DNA of 64,000 nt, taken from Neisseriaceae bacterium HSC-16F19. Lineage in GTDB: Bacteria > Pseudomonadota > Gammaproteobacteria > Burkholderiales > Neisseriaceae. A model generated the notes under the pieces. It saw only the letters and a list, made by a program, of their open reading frames with translations, had not been told where the DNA came from and made no database searches. The translations under genes and the position numbers were made by a program. Numbering within the stretch: the first letter of the stretch is position 1; the number at the start of each line of letters is the position of its first letter. The DNA is taken from contig NZ_JALJZY010000006.1 in NCBI RefSeq assembly GCF_024171525.1, positions 62,001 to 126,000 on the forward strand, in the 5' to 3' direction. This document shows positions 50,915 through 59,677 of this stretch, piece by piece.

Positions 50915-50943
50915 AACATTCAAGGATAAAAAGGATTGCAAAC

Positions 50944-51558
50944 ATGAATCGTCAATTGTGCTTATTGTGTGTGGCGGCGGTATTGGGTCTGGCTGCCTGC
51001 GGTAAAGAACAGGCACCGGCTTCCAATCAGCAGACTCCGGCACAGGCTGCCGCCGGACAACAGGCCGAAAGTGCCAAAATCGATATGTTTGCCGATGCGG
51101 CCCTGCTGCAAAAAGCCCAAGACGAATTGAAAGCCCTGCCCCAGTTTGGCGGCAAAGCGCTGATGGTTTTTCAGGACATCTTTTTTTATCGTGACGGGCG
51201 CATCAAAATCACCCTGCAAGACCCCAACAATCCGGAAAATGTAGACCGCTACGAATATCAAAACGGCCAATGGGGCAACCCGAAACCGGTGAAAATCATA
51301 GGCGGCGGCAATATGGACGACAATCTGACCCCGCTGGACGACATCCCGTTTGCCCTGGTGGCCGAGATGGCGAAAACCTGGTCTGAGAAAGCCCAAGAAG
51401 TGGGCGCCGAGAAAACCGAGATGCCTTCCATCAGCTTCAATTTTTGGGTACACAACGGAACACGCTTGTGGAATGCGGCCAATATCGACACCGAGCGCGA
51501 GCAGTATTACCTGTTTTTCAATATGGACGGTACGGTTCAAGAATTTAAAAAGAAATAA
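50944..51558 (+). CDS. Lipoprotein, tandem paralogue A
   Basis: 204 residues. Lipobox LAAC (C19) after MNRQLCLLCVAAVLGLAACG. An Ala/Gln-rich linker leads to a globular domain from about 50. Shared with the next gene are LQKAQDELKALPQFGGKALM, NNPENVDRYEY, NLTPLDDIPFALVAEM, WSEKAQEVG and the terminal VQEFKKK. Probably anchored in the envelope facing the periplasm. Family not named. Confidence 0.75.
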   Translation: MNRQLCLLCVAAVLGLAACGKEQAPASNQQTPAQAAAGQQAESAKIDMFADAALLQKAQDELKALPQFGGKALMVFQDIFFYRDGRIKITLQDPNNPENVDRYEYQNGQWGNPKPVKIIGGGNMDDNLTPLDDIPFALVAEMAKTWSEKAQEVGAEKTEMPSISFNFWVHNGTRLWNAANIDTEREQYYLFFNMDGTVQEFKKK

Positions 51559-51579
51559 GCTCTAGCGGATTTGACAATC

Positions 51580-51617
51580 AAAAAGGCTGCCTGGAAGTTT
51601 CAGGCAGCCTTTTTAAC
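51580..51617 (+). terminator. DUS pair between tandem lipoproteins
   Basis: AAAAAGGCTGCCTGGAAGTTTCAGGCAGCCTTTTT has one mismatched DUS base and a good T-run. Confidence 0.82.
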
Positions 51618-51749
51618 GCATAAGCATCTCCCAGATGTAAATTTTTGTTGATAATAGTTAAATGGTCTATAAAATCCCCCTGTAAATGGTCACAACAGCC
51701 CTTATCGGCTGTTATCCGGGTTAAACCTTAACAAGAAAACAGGATATAC

Positions 51750-52349
51750 ATGATGAAACAAAAATTGTGGTTATTACTGACGGCAGCGGTATTGGGTCTG
51801 GCGGCCTGCGGCGGACAAGATCAGGGCAGCAGTGCGGCGCCTGCCGAAGCAGCCGCTACAGCCGTAGACCTCACCACTGCCGAAGGCCTGCAAAAAGCGA
51901 AAGACGAACTGCAAGCCCTGCCCCAGTTTCAAGGCAAATCCGTGCAGGTATTCCAAGATGTGACTTTCCACCTCGGAAAATACAAATCCATTCAAATCAA
52001 CCTCCAAAACCCGGACAATCCGGAACATGTTGATCATTACGAATACAAAGACGGTGCTTGGAGCGAACCGGTACCGGTTCAATTGCGCGGCAACGGTGAT
52101 TTGAAAGACAACCTGACCCCGCTGGAGGAAATCGACTTTGCCTTGGTGGCCGATCTGAACAAGATTTGGTTGGAAAAAGCCCAGGAGGTCGGCGTTGAAG
52201 ACTTTGATGCCCGCGCCATACGTTTTGATTTCGATATGACTCCGCGCGGACCGCAACGACGCTGGGAAGCCATGCTGACAACACCCCGCGAAAGATACGA
52301 TTTGAACTTCAATTTGGACGGCACCGTTCAAGAGTTCAAAAAGCAATAA
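51750..52349 (+). CDS. Lipoprotein, tandem paralogue B
   Basis: 199 residues, two adjacent ATGs (51750, 51753). Lipobox LAAC after VLGLAACG. The domain is homologous to paralogue A along its whole length (LQKAKDELQALPQFQGKSVQ, DNPEHVDHYEYKDGAW, NLTPLEEIDFALVADLNKIW, VQEFKKQ) but clearly diverged, so the duplication is old. It has its own upstream region with a small hairpin near 51687-51710. Function unknown. Confidence 0.75.
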   Translation: MMKQKLWLLLTAAVLGLAACGGQDQGSSAAPAEAAATAVDLTTAEGLQKAKDELQALPQFQGKSVQVFQDVTFHLGKYKSIQINLQNPDNPEHVDHYEYKDGAWSEPVPVQLRGNGDLKDNLTPLEEIDFALVADLNKIWLEKAQEVGVEDFDARAIRFDFDMTPRGPQRRWEAMLTTPRERYDLNFNLDGTVQEFKKQ

Positions 52350-52368
52350 GTCCCCGGGTTTGACAACC

Positions 52369-52415
52369 CAAAAGGCTGCCTGAAACTATTTTGCAAAGTT
52401 TCAAGCAGCCTTTTA
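52369..52415 (+). terminator. DUS-derived terminator after paralogue B
   Basis: AAAAGGCTGCCTGAAACT and AGTTTCAAGCAGCCTTTT pair across ATTTTGCAA. The right half is a one-base DUS variant (AAGCAGCC). Confidence 0.75.
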
Positions 52416-52432
52416 ACATCAATAGCTGTGGC

Positions 52433-52873
52433 TTAATCCGTCTTCTGCTCAGGCATCTGCAAATGGATGCGCGCCACAGCTATGGGCTTGTGCTCCCATT
52501 CCTGCCAGCCCTCAATCGCCAGATTGGCAATACGGCTGCCCTGGCGGGTGAGCGTGCAGCGGGCATAACAGGTTTGTGCCTTGCCACTACGCAGATAGTC
52601 CAACGAAAAGTCGATGATTTTGGGCATCTCGGTCAAACCGGGGCTTTGATGGCACAAAAACAGCTCCGCCGCACTTTCCAAAAAACCGCCAATCAGGCCG
52701 CCGTGGATGGCGGGCAGAAACACATTGCCGATATTCTGCTCGGCAAACGGCAGCGCAAACAGCAGGCGGTCTTCATCGTCATGACCCATCTGCAAACCGA
52801 TAAAACCCGCATAAGGCAGGGTTTGGGCCGCCCAGGCGGTCAGTTCCGGGTCGGCATAGAAAAAGGTACTCAT
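52433..52873 (-). CDS. Hotdog-fold thioesterase (second of pair)
   Basis: 146 residues from the ATG at 52873, which overlaps the upstream stop by 4 bp (ATGA). PaaI/4HBT-type thioesterase: LPAIHGGLIGGFLESAAELF around 52-71 forms the central helix, and FSLDYLRSGKAQTCYARCTL forms the strand pair. It would hydrolyse an acyl-CoA. The stretch of shared hotdog features with its neighbour suggests duplication into a two-subunit enzyme. Confidence 0.82.
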   Translation of the reverse strand: MSTFFYADPELTAWAAQTLPYAGFIGLQMGHDDEDRLLFALPFAEQNIGNVFLPAIHGGLIGGFLESAAELFLCHQSPGLTEMPKIIDFSLDYLRSGKAQTCYARCTLTRQGSRIANLAIEGWQEWEHKPIAVARIHLQMPEQKTD

Positions 52874-53358
52874 TGCGCGCGCTCCTTGTCCAGATAATGG
52901 CGTAGCGCCACGCGGTCTGCCTCCGGAATCGGCGTGCGCATAAAGGTGGCCGTACCCAGGGCGATGGGGTCGGCCTCGTCGTGCTGGTAGCAATGGGCGC
53001 GCACAAAAGCCACCTGCCCGGCCAGGCGGTAACACTCGGCCTTGGCATAAACACGGTCGCCCGGTGTGGCCGGGTGCATATGGTCGATGCGCATATCCAG
53101 CGTGGCCAATACTTCAAAATCGGGCAGCCGCGCGGCCACGGCGCTGGCCGACACCACATCCACCAGCGTGGTAATCACCCCGCCGTGCAGGGTGTGGCTG
53201 ACGGTATTGCCGGTCAAATCTTCGCGCCAGGGCACGCTCATCACCGGCAGGCCGTCGGCGCCGATATGTTCGCAACGGATACCCAGCGCACGGCAATGCG
53301 GCAGGCTGCCGTAATGCTGGAACAAATAATCAAATACGGTGGGGTTGGGCGTAGTCAT
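52870..53358 (-). CDS. Hotdog-fold thioesterase, PaaI-like (first of pair)
   Basis: 162 residues from the ATG at 53358 (MTTPNPTVFDYLFQHYG); the frame extends to 53433 without support. NTVSHTLHGGVITTLVDVVS carries the HGG motif of 4HBT thioesterases, followed by TLDMRIDHMHPATPGDRVYA. Translationally coupled to the next gene. The gene and its upstream region lie beside Eikenella-type DUS variants, unlike the rest of the window. Confidence 0.85.
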   Translation of the reverse strand: MTTPNPTVFDYLFQHYGSLPHCRALGIRCEHIGADGLPVMSVPWREDLTGNTVSHTLHGGVITTLVDVVSASAVAARLPDFEVLATLDMRIDHMHPATPGDRVYAKAECYRLAGQVAFVRAHCYQHDEADPIALGTATFMRTPIPEADRVALRHYLDKERAQ

Positions 53359-53568
53359 ATCATATAAAGGGGAAAAATACTCAGGCTGATAACTTTGCAA
53401 AACTTCATGCGCCAATACACACAGTACCGACATTATTCCCGCGTAGATACACTGTTTTCAGGTAGCCTTGAAAAGCTTATCCGGCTTTATTTTCAAGGAC
53501 CAGAACTTATTTTGAACTTGAAAAAGCTACCTGAAAACCAACGCAAAGAAACCGCTTGTTGATACTGT
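53359..53568. other. Intergenic region with eikenella-type DUS
   Basis: Contains TTTTCAGGTAGCC (53455-53467) and AGCTACCTGAAAA (53525-53537), i.e. AGGCTACCTGAA-type repeats rather than the local AGGCTGCCTGAA. They are inverted to each other about 57 bp apart. No gene. Confidence 0.6.
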
Positions 53569-54141
53569 TTATTTCTCGTAATTATGCTTTGGCATTCCTA
53601 TTTTTCTACTGACTGCGTTATGCGCAAGATGCGCAAAACCGTCTTCAAGCACAAACAGCTGATGCGGCCAGAAATTTTCCTCTTGTTCCAGGGCAGCGGG
53701 ATCTAGGTTTTGGATAAAATCGGCGATTTGCTCTACTGCTTTTTGTATTGGAAAATCGTTGTCGCTTTGGAAGGCTTTGTACATAAAAATTCCCGCCATA
53801 AGCCGTGAATAACTCCTTACGAAATCCCAAAGTGAGCTGTTGGCGAAAACCAATTGCTCCGTGTCATCATCACAAAAATCATATTTAAAAACCTTCCCGT
53901 CTTGACTTATTACGAAATATATTTTCTCAAAGCCCATCTTGCCAAAGCATAGAAAATCCCCAAACGAGGTGCGTATTTCGGGCATTTCGTCGGCAAATTT
54001 TACAAAATAAATCTGCTCGTGCTCATTATCAAGCAAAAACGGAATACCGTTTTCATACACCTTTTGCAAATCTTTTTCTTCTTCCTGGCGTTCTTTTAAG
54101 ATGGTAACGCCATCGGTTTGCAGGCATTTTAGAAGGTTCAT
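53569..54141 (-). CDS. SUKH-like immunity-type protein
   Basis: 190 residues, clearly AT-richer than its neighbours, no signal peptide. The layout DFLCFGKMGFEKIYFVISQ (central strands) followed by a LVFANSSLWDFVRSYSRLMA helix resembles SUKH-4 proteins, which often act as immunity partners of contact-dependent toxins. No toxin gene is adjacent. It probably arrived by transfer. The family call is tentative. Confidence 0.6.
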   Translation of the reverse strand: MNLLKCLQTDGVTILKERQEEEKDLQKVYENGIPFLLDNEHEQIYFVKFADEMPEIRTSFGDFLCFGKMGFEKIYFVISQDGKVFKYDFCDDDTEQLVFANSSLWDFVRSYSRLMAGIFMYKAFQSDNDFPIQKAVEQIADFIQNLDPAALEQEENFWPHQLFVLEDGFAHLAHNAVSRKIGMPKHNYEK

Positions 54142-54215
54142 AATTGAGCTTTTTTACTCTGACGGCTGACTAAATTGCTCTTGCAACGCCGTATCATTCT
54201 TATTTGGAATGGCTG

Positions 54216-55268
54216 TTAAGGGCACGGATTGCTGATTTCCGCATGTACGGCATCAATGGCCGCCAATACATCTTCGCCCAGCTTCACTTCCACGCTGGCC
54301 AGATTCTCCTGCAATTGGTCCAGTGTGGTGGCGCCGATGATATTGGATGCGACAAAGGGGCGGCTGTTGACAAAAGCCAGCGCCAGATGGGTGAGGCTCA
54401 ATCCGGCTTCCTCGGCAATGGCGGCATAGCGTTCCACTGCCGCCAGCCCTTGCGGCTTGGTATAGCGCTGAAAGCGGGAAAACAAGGCCAGGCGGCTGTT
54501 TTCCGGCAGGGCGCCGTGGCGGTATTTGCCGCTCAACACCCCGAAGGCCAGCGGCGAATAAGCCAACAGCGGCACGTCTTCGCGCAGCGACACCTCGCTC
54601 AAACCCACTTCATAGCTGCGGTTGAGCAGATTGTAGGGATTTTGCACACTGGCCGGGCGCGGACGGGACGGGTCGGCTTCGTGCAGGTTTAAAAAGCGCA
54701 TCGTGCCCCAGGCGGTTTCGTTGGACAAACCGTAGGCACGGATTTTTCCTTGTGCCACCAGGGTTTGCAGCGCATCGACGATTTCTTCAAACGGGGTAAA
54801 GTGTTCCTTGCGGTCGATGTCGGTGACACCAAGGCGGCCGAAAAAATTCACCTGCCGCTCCGGCCAATGCAGCTGGTAGAGGTCAAGGTAATCGGTGTGC
54901 AGGCGTTGCAGACTGGCCTCGCAGGCGGCAATGATTTGCGCGCGCGAAAAATCATTGCCGCCACGGATATAGCTGTCGAGATTGTTGTTGCCGGTGGGGC
55001 CGGCAATTTTGCTCGCCAGCACAAAATCATCACGGCGGCCGCGGGCGCGTATCCAGTTGCCGATGTATTGTTCGGTGCGGGTATAGGTCTCGCGGCCGGG
55101 CGGCACCGGGTACATTTCGGCGGTGTCGATAAAATTCACCCCGTGCGCCAGCGCATAATCCAGCTGCGCGTGCGCCTCGGCTTCGCTGTTCTGTTCGCCC
55201 CAGGTCATGGTGCCCAGGCAGATTTTGCTCACGGCGATGCCGCTGCGGCCCAATGTGCTGTGTTCCAC
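54216..55268 (-). CDS. tas: Aldo/keto reductase, Tas-like
   Basis: 350 residues from the GTG at 55268, which has AAAGGATAT upstream. The frame open to 55355 has no such site. An NADPH-dependent TIM-barrel reductase: the catalytic tetrad Asp/Tyr in FIDTAEMYPVP, Lys in LASKIAGP and His in YQLHWPER are present, with the Tas-like insert NFFGRLGVTDIDRKEHFTPF. The C-terminal IIGATTLDQLQENL binds the cofactor phosphate. The natural substrate is unknown. Confidence 0.9.
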   Translation of the reverse strand: MEHSTLGRSGIAVSKICLGTMTWGEQNSEAEAHAQLDYALAHGVNFIDTAEMYPVPPGRETYTRTEQYIGNWIRARGRRDDFVLASKIAGPTGNNNLDSYIRGGNDFSRAQIIAACEASLQRLHTDYLDLYQLHWPERQVNFFGRLGVTDIDRKEHFTPFEEIVDALQTLVAQGKIRAYGLSNETAWGTMRFLNLHEADPSRPRPASVQNPYNLLNRSYEVGLSEVSLREDVPLLAYSPLAFGVLSGKYRHGALPENSRLALFSRFQRYTKPQGLAAVERYAAIAEEAGLSLTHLALAFVNSRPFVASNIIGATTLDQLQENLASVEVKLGEDVLAAIDAVHAEISNPCP

Positions 55269-55499
55269 CTTATATCCTTTCTGCGGATTGGCCTTGCCGG
55301 GCCAAACGGGGGCAAGCATACCCCAAGCCGGGATTTTGTGCATGATTTTGTGCATTGCAGCTACCGGCTGAGTTTCAGGTGTATTTTATCTATGCTTGAG
55401 GTTTTTTTTGCGCTAAACTGCGGCGTTTTCTGTAGTTTCCGTCTTGCGGAACTGGGACTTTTGCACAACCCGCCGGATAGCGCGGCCAACAGAGCCTGT

Positions 55500-55576
55500 G
55501 TAGGGTGGGCATGCCTGCCCACCATTGTCGGCCACTGATGATAAAAATAATCGATGGGCAAGCATGCCCACCCTAC
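55500..55576. repeat. REP/BIME pair, GGGTGGGCA-type stem
   Basis: GTAGGGTGGGCATGCCTGCC + CACC and the inverse GATGGGCAAGCATGCCCACC + CTAC, in the divergent tas-gdhA gap. It may carry promoters apart or act as a topological barrier. Confidence 0.8.
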
Positions 55577-55635
55577 GCCCCGACCGGATTTTGCAAAACC
55601 TCAGCCCCCTCCACCCTTTCACCCACGGAGTAGCC

Positions 55636-56976
55636 ATGCGTTCATACGATTTATCCGCCCTGCTCGCTGCCGTCAAACAGCGCGACCCCAACCAGGCCGT
55701 TTTTCATCAAGCCGTCGAAGAAGTTTTTCACAGCCTCGCCCCCTTCCTCAAATCCCATCCTCAATACACCCGCCACGGCCTGTTGGAACGCATTGTCGAG
55801 CCGGAACGCGTGGTGATGTTCCGCGTACCGTGGGTGGACGACCACGGCCAGGTGCAGGTAAACCGCGGCTACCGCGTGCAAATGTCTTCCGCCATCGGCC
55901 CCTACAAAGGCGGCCTGCGTTTCCACCCCACCGTGGATTTGGGCGTATTGAAATTCCTCGCCTTCGAACAGGTGTTTAAAAACGCCCTCACCACCCTGCC
56001 CATGGGCGGCGGCAAAGGCGGCGCCGATTTCGACCCCAAAGGCAAGAGCGACGGCGAAGTGATGCGCTTTTGCCAATCCTTCATGACCGAACTCTACCGC
56101 CATATCGGCGCCGATGTGGATGTGCCCGCCGGCGATATCGGCGTGGGCGGACGTGAAATCGGCTTCCTCTACGGCCAATACAAGCGCATTACCAACCAAG
56201 TAACCTCGGTACTCACCGGCAAAGACCTCACCTTCGGCGGCAGCCTGATCCGCCCCGAAGCCACCGGCTACGGCACGGTGTATTTTGTCGAAGACATGCT
56301 CAAAACCCGTCACCAAAGCTTGGAAGGCAAGCGTGTGGTGGTATCCGGCTCCGGCAATGTGGCGCAATATGCGGCGGAAAAACTGCTGCACCGCGACGCC
56401 AAAGTGCTGACCGTATCCGACTCCGGCGGCTTCGTGTATTTCCCTCAGGGCATGAGCAAAGACCAGCTCAAAGCGCTGATGGAACTGAAAAACGAGCGCC
56501 GCGAACGCTTAAGCGTGTATGCCGAAGAACAAGGCTTGGAATACCACGCCGGCAAACGCCCGTGGCAAGTGCCCTGCGACATCGCCCTGCCCTGCGCCAC
56601 CCAGAACGAATTGGATGAGAAAGACGCCGCCGACCTGATGGCCAACGGCTGCTTCTGCGTGGCCGAAGGCGCCAATATGCCCTCCACCAACGAAGCGGTG
56701 GAATTGTTTGTGAAGGCGAAAATCCTCTACGCGCCGGGCAAGGCCAGCAATGCCGGCGGCGTGGCCACTTCCGGCCTGGAAATGAGCCAAAACGCCCTGC
56801 GCCTCTCCTGGGACCGCGACAAGGTCAACAACCGCCTGCACAGCATCATGCACAATATCCACGAAGCCTGTGTGGAACACGGCAGCGACAAAGGCTATAT
56901 CAACTATGTCAACGGCGCCAATATCGCCGGTTTCCGCAAAGTGGCCGATGCCATGCTGGCACAGGGTGTGGTGTAA
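55636..56976 (+). CDS. gdhA: NADP-specific glutamate dehydrogenase
   Basis: 446 residues from the ATG at 55636, preceded by GGAG. The open frame to 55525 would translate the REP. It assimilates ammonia into 2-oxoglutarate. K127 in PMGGGKGGADFDP is the catalytic lysine of the family, and the dinucleotide motif is VVSGSGNVAQYAAEKL near 232-247. The length fits the hexameric bacterial GdhA. A DUS terminator follows. Confidence 0.96.
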   Translation: MRSYDLSALLAAVKQRDPNQAVFHQAVEEVFHSLAPFLKSHPQYTRHGLLERIVEPERVVMFRVPWVDDHGQVQVNRGYRVQMSSAIGPYKGGLRFHPTVDLGVLKFLAFEQVFKNALTTLPMGGGKGGADFDPKGKSDGEVMRFCQSFMTELYRHIGADVDVPAGDIGVGGREIGFLYGQYKRITNQVTSVLTGKDLTFGGSLIRPEATGYGTVYFVEDMLKTRHQSLEGKRVVVSGSGNVAQYAAEKLLHRDAKVLTVSDSGGFVYFPQGMSKDQLKALMELKNERRERLSVYAEEQGLEYHAGKRPWQVPCDIALPCATQNELDEKDAADLMANGCFCVAEGANMPSTNEAVELFVKAKILYAPGKASNAGGVATSGLEMSQNALRLSWDRDKVNNRLHSIMHNIHEACVEHGSDKGYINYVNGANIAGFRKVADAMLAQGVV

Positions 56977-56996
56977 GCCGCGCTGTTAATAAGCAT

Positions 56997-57034
56997 GAAA
57001 AAGGCTGCCTGAAAAGTTTCAGGCAGCCTTTTTG
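56997..57034. terminator. gdhA terminator (DUS pair)
   Basis: AAAAAGGCTGCCTGAAAAGTTTCAGGCAGCCTTTTT: a 15-bp stem with a T-run, between convergent genes. Confidence 0.85.
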
Positions 57035-57046
57035 GCCTCTGCCCAG

Positions 57047-57550
57047 CTATCCGGCAATGGTTTCTATTTCGCCCTCGTTATCGATATAGGCTTGCAGCAG
57101 GGATGCAAAATCGGGGTACAGCGGCAGCCAGTCTTCGGGCAGGTATTCGTGAAAGGCGTCCAAAACCTCGGCATGGCCTTGTTCCAGCACCAAAACTTCA
57201 TGGCCGGGCGTGCGCAGCAAGGGGATAAACCAGCGTCCTTCATCCTCAAACACCTCCACGGAATCGAAAACCGTGCAGTGGATGATTTCATCCAAACTCA
57301 AAAACGCATGGCTGTTCCACAGAATCGTGGCGCGTTGATCCGGGTCGGCCAGTTCTTCATCACACCACGTATCATCGGCAAAACAGCCGCCGTCGAAATG
57401 GCGGTAAAACCCGGCCACCAAAGGCGGCAGCTCAAAACCGAAACGCTCGGCAAAGGCGGCGATTTTAGCGTCGGTAGCGCCCGCATTGAACAAATTGCGT
57501 TTGCCCATGGCACGGGCTTTGGCGGCGAATTGTTGGATGATGTCGGTCAT
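57047..57550 (-). CDS. SMI1/KNR4 (SUKH)-family protein
   Basis: 167 residues, cytoplasmic. The SUKH pattern is visible: a helical start, FGFELPPLVAGFYRHFDGG (about 37-55), and a C-terminal helix LYPDFASLLQAYIDNEGEIE. Such proteins are common as immunity proteins against nuclease or deaminase toxins and also as house-keeping binders. No toxin is adjacent, and gdhA is convergent. Function cannot be fixed from sequence. Confidence 0.75.
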   Translation of the reverse strand: MTDIIQQFAAKARAMGKRNLFNAGATDAKIAAFAERFGFELPPLVAGFYRHFDGGCFADDTWCDEELADPDQRATILWNSHAFLSLDEIIHCTVFDSVEVFEDEGRWFIPLLRTPGHEVLVLEQGHAEVLDAFHEYLPEDWLPLYPDFASLLQAYIDNEGEIETIAG

Positions 57551-57907
57551 ATCTGTTTATTCCCAATATTTTATTTTCAAATTCGGTTTCGGCTGCCTGA
57601 AAACAGGCGATTTCCGCTTTCAGGCAGCCTTTGCCTATGATGCATCAAGCCACAAAATAAGCGTGGACCACACACCCTGATTTTATAGTCGAATAACACA
57701 GAACGAGACAAGGCAGCAAAAAAGCCGCGAGCGCAGCGAAGTCCCGTGGGGCAGACAGTACAGATAGTACGGCAAGGCGCAGCAACGCCGTATCGTTCTT
57801 ATTTTAAATGACTATAACTGCAAGCGGTTTGCTCCGGGTACAAACACCTCTGCTGATATAATCAGCACATCATTGCCCATGCCGATCACTCCGACACCCG
57901 AGAGAAC
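57551..57907. other. Intergenic region with DUS pair and Correia-like element
   Basis: Contains a DUS pair at 57589-57633 with a 20-bp loop, then the short Correia-like element at 57684-57816. From 57817 to 57907 a weak promoter and GAGAGA site lead to the small membrane gene. Confidence 0.6.
57684..57816 (+). repeat. Correia-like element, internally deleted (133 bp)
   Basis: TATAGTCGAATAACACAGAACG and TCTTATTTTAAATGACTATA ends. Compared with 61075-61256 it lacks about 50 bp covering GGAACAGATTTTGTTGCCGC through TCTCTTTGAGCC. Neisseria Correia elements show a comparable internal deletion. Confidence 0.82.
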
Positions 57908-58201
57908 ATGAAAATTGCCTGTTACGCATTGGTCTTGGCCTTGAGGGTCTACTTTTTTTATTATCTGTTTATCGATGTCGGTTGCCGCCCGCCGTTCACC
58001 AAATACCTTGTTGTGGCTGTGATTTTGGAGGTGGTTTATCTGCTGTGCGCCCGTGCCCTGATCTGGAAGGGAAAAGACATCATTCAGTCTCTGCGCGATT
58101 ATCCGATTCATGTGACCACACTGTTTCTGTTTTATGCCGTGTGCGGTTGGTTGTTTTCTACATCCTTATTTTTTCAAGCCTGTAAGCCGTCATGGTGGTA
58201 A
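57908..58201 (+). CDS. Small membrane protein, unknown
   Basis: 97 residues with three hydrophobic segments (about 3-23, 32-49 and 70-90). A GAGAGA precedes the ATG. The 3' end lies 25 bp before the longer frame of the DUF2868 gene. No family recognised. Its promoter may lie in the Correia-like element immediately upstream. Confidence 0.5.
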   Translation: MKIACYALVLALRVYFFYYLFIDVGCRPPFTKYLVVAVILEVVYLLCARALIWKGKDIIQSLRDYPIHVTTLFLFYAVCGWLFSTSLFFQACKPSWW

Positions 58202-58318
58202 GCGCACCATCCGTATAGACAGATATTGCACCGCCTCGACATCTGCCCACGCAAACCGGTTTACAAACCCGCCATGAGCGCGTTACATTGCGCGCTTTGT
58301 CTGTTTTTCACATCCGTT

Positions 58319-59677
58319 ATGATTTTCTCCCCCGCGCAACAACTGGCCGAACTGGTACGCCTGCTCGAGAGCCGCGGTCATGTGTTTGCGCTTGATCCCC
58401 AGCCTATTACCGAGGTTCTGCGTGATGACCCTGCGCCCTGGCCGCAGCGCCTGCTCAAACGTGCGGCGCTGATCGATGCCGACGGCCGTTTGGCCGCCGC
58501 TTTGGCGCGCACGCAACACACCCTTGCCTGGGTCTTGCGCCTCCTGAGCCTGGTGCTGCTGTTGGTCGGTTTTGCCGCCACCTCAACGCTGATGGCGGCC
58601 CCACAACTGAATTTTTTCTATGTGCTGTTGTCGGTTTTGGGCCTCAATACCCTGATGATATTGCTGTGGCTGGCCAGTCTGTTGTGGTCTCCGGCCAAGG
58701 GCGGTGCGCCGCTGTGGCTGCCGCTGTTGTGGCGCGGACCAGGCAGCGAACACACGGTGCGCCGCGCCGTGGCACAGCTTTATGCCGAAGCCGCCGCCAC
58801 CCCGGCCATGCGCTGGTATGGCGGCATGAGCAGCCACCGCCTGTGGCTGTGCAGTCTGGCGGGCATGTGGCTGGCGATGTGGCTGATGCTGCTGGTGCGC
58901 CAATATGCGTTTTCGTGGGAAAGTACGCTCTTGGACAACCACACCCTTGCCGCTTGGGTGGAGGCGCTGGCCTGGCTGCCGCAGCAGCTGGGTTTTGCCG
59001 TGCCCGATGCGGCCACCATTGCCGCCAGCCGCGATGCTGCCGCCAGCGGCCAGGCACGGCTGTGGGCCGGTTTCCTGCTCGGCAGCGTGCTGTGTTACGG
59101 CCTGCTGCCGCGCGTGGCGCTGTGGCTGCTGTGTACCTGGCAATGGCGCCGCCGTCAGCACGAACTGCCGCTGTCGCTGCCTTATTACCGCCACATCATC
59201 CAGCGCTGGCAGCAGCAGGTGGTGGATGCCGATACCGTGGCCGAAGCCCCTGCCCGCGCCGCCGCACCCATCCGTTTAAGCGACGCGCCCAAACAGGCGG
59301 TATTGCTGGATGCGCCGTGGCCGGACGCACAATGGCACCGCCATGTATTGGGCCAGCAATGGCAGGACGGCGGTGTCATCGGGCACCGCGATGCCCTGCG
59401 CCGCCTGCTGGAGGAATTGCAGCATCATCCGGCGCAACTCTTAATCGGCGTGCGTGCGCAGGTGGTGCCCGACCGCGGTCTGTTGCGCCAAATCGGCGCC
59501 TTGGCCGATGCCGCCCAAGGCGGGGTGGTGGTACAGTTGTTGGCGCAAGAGTCTGCCGATAGCGCCTTAATCCGGCAATGGCAGCAGGCGCTGGACGAGC
59601 GCGCCATCGCTTGGCTGCCGCCTGCCGCTTGGGCGCAGCAACAACACCGTTCCTCCCTTACGGAGCACAGTGCATGA
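58319..59677 (+). CDS. DUF2868 membrane protein
   Basis: 452 residues from the ATG at 58319; earlier in-frame starts reach 58226. Several transmembrane helices (about 65-85, 95-115, 180-200, 255-275) alternate with soluble Arg-rich parts. The DUF2868 pattern is the paired membrane core with a C-terminal soluble domain (LLDAPWPDAQWHRHVLGQQW). The stop overlaps the ATG of the following GTPase gene (ATGA), so the two act together. DUF2868/DUF3482 pairs are widespread in beta/gamma-proteobacteria, with no proven role that I know of. Confidence 0.82.
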   Translation: MIFSPAQQLAELVRLLESRGHVFALDPQPITEVLRDDPAPWPQRLLKRAALIDADGRLAAALARTQHTLAWVLRLLSLVLLLVGFAATSTLMAAPQLNFFYVLLSVLGLNTLMILLWLASLLWSPAKGGAPLWLPLLWRGPGSEHTVRRAVAQLYAEAAATPAMRWYGGMSSHRLWLCSLAGMWLAMWLMLLVRQYAFSWESTLLDNHTLAAWVEALAWLPQQLGFAVPDAATIAASRDAAASGQARLWAGFLLGSVLCYGLLPRVALWLLCTWQWRRRQHELPLSLPYYRHIIQRWQQQVVDADTVAEAPARAAAPIRLSDAPKQAVLLDAPWPDAQWHRHVLGQQWQDGGVIGHRDALRRLLEELQHHPAQLLIGVRAQVVPDRGLLRQIGALADAAQGGVVVQLLAQESADSALIRQWQQALDERAIAWLPPAAWAQQQHRSSLTEHSA

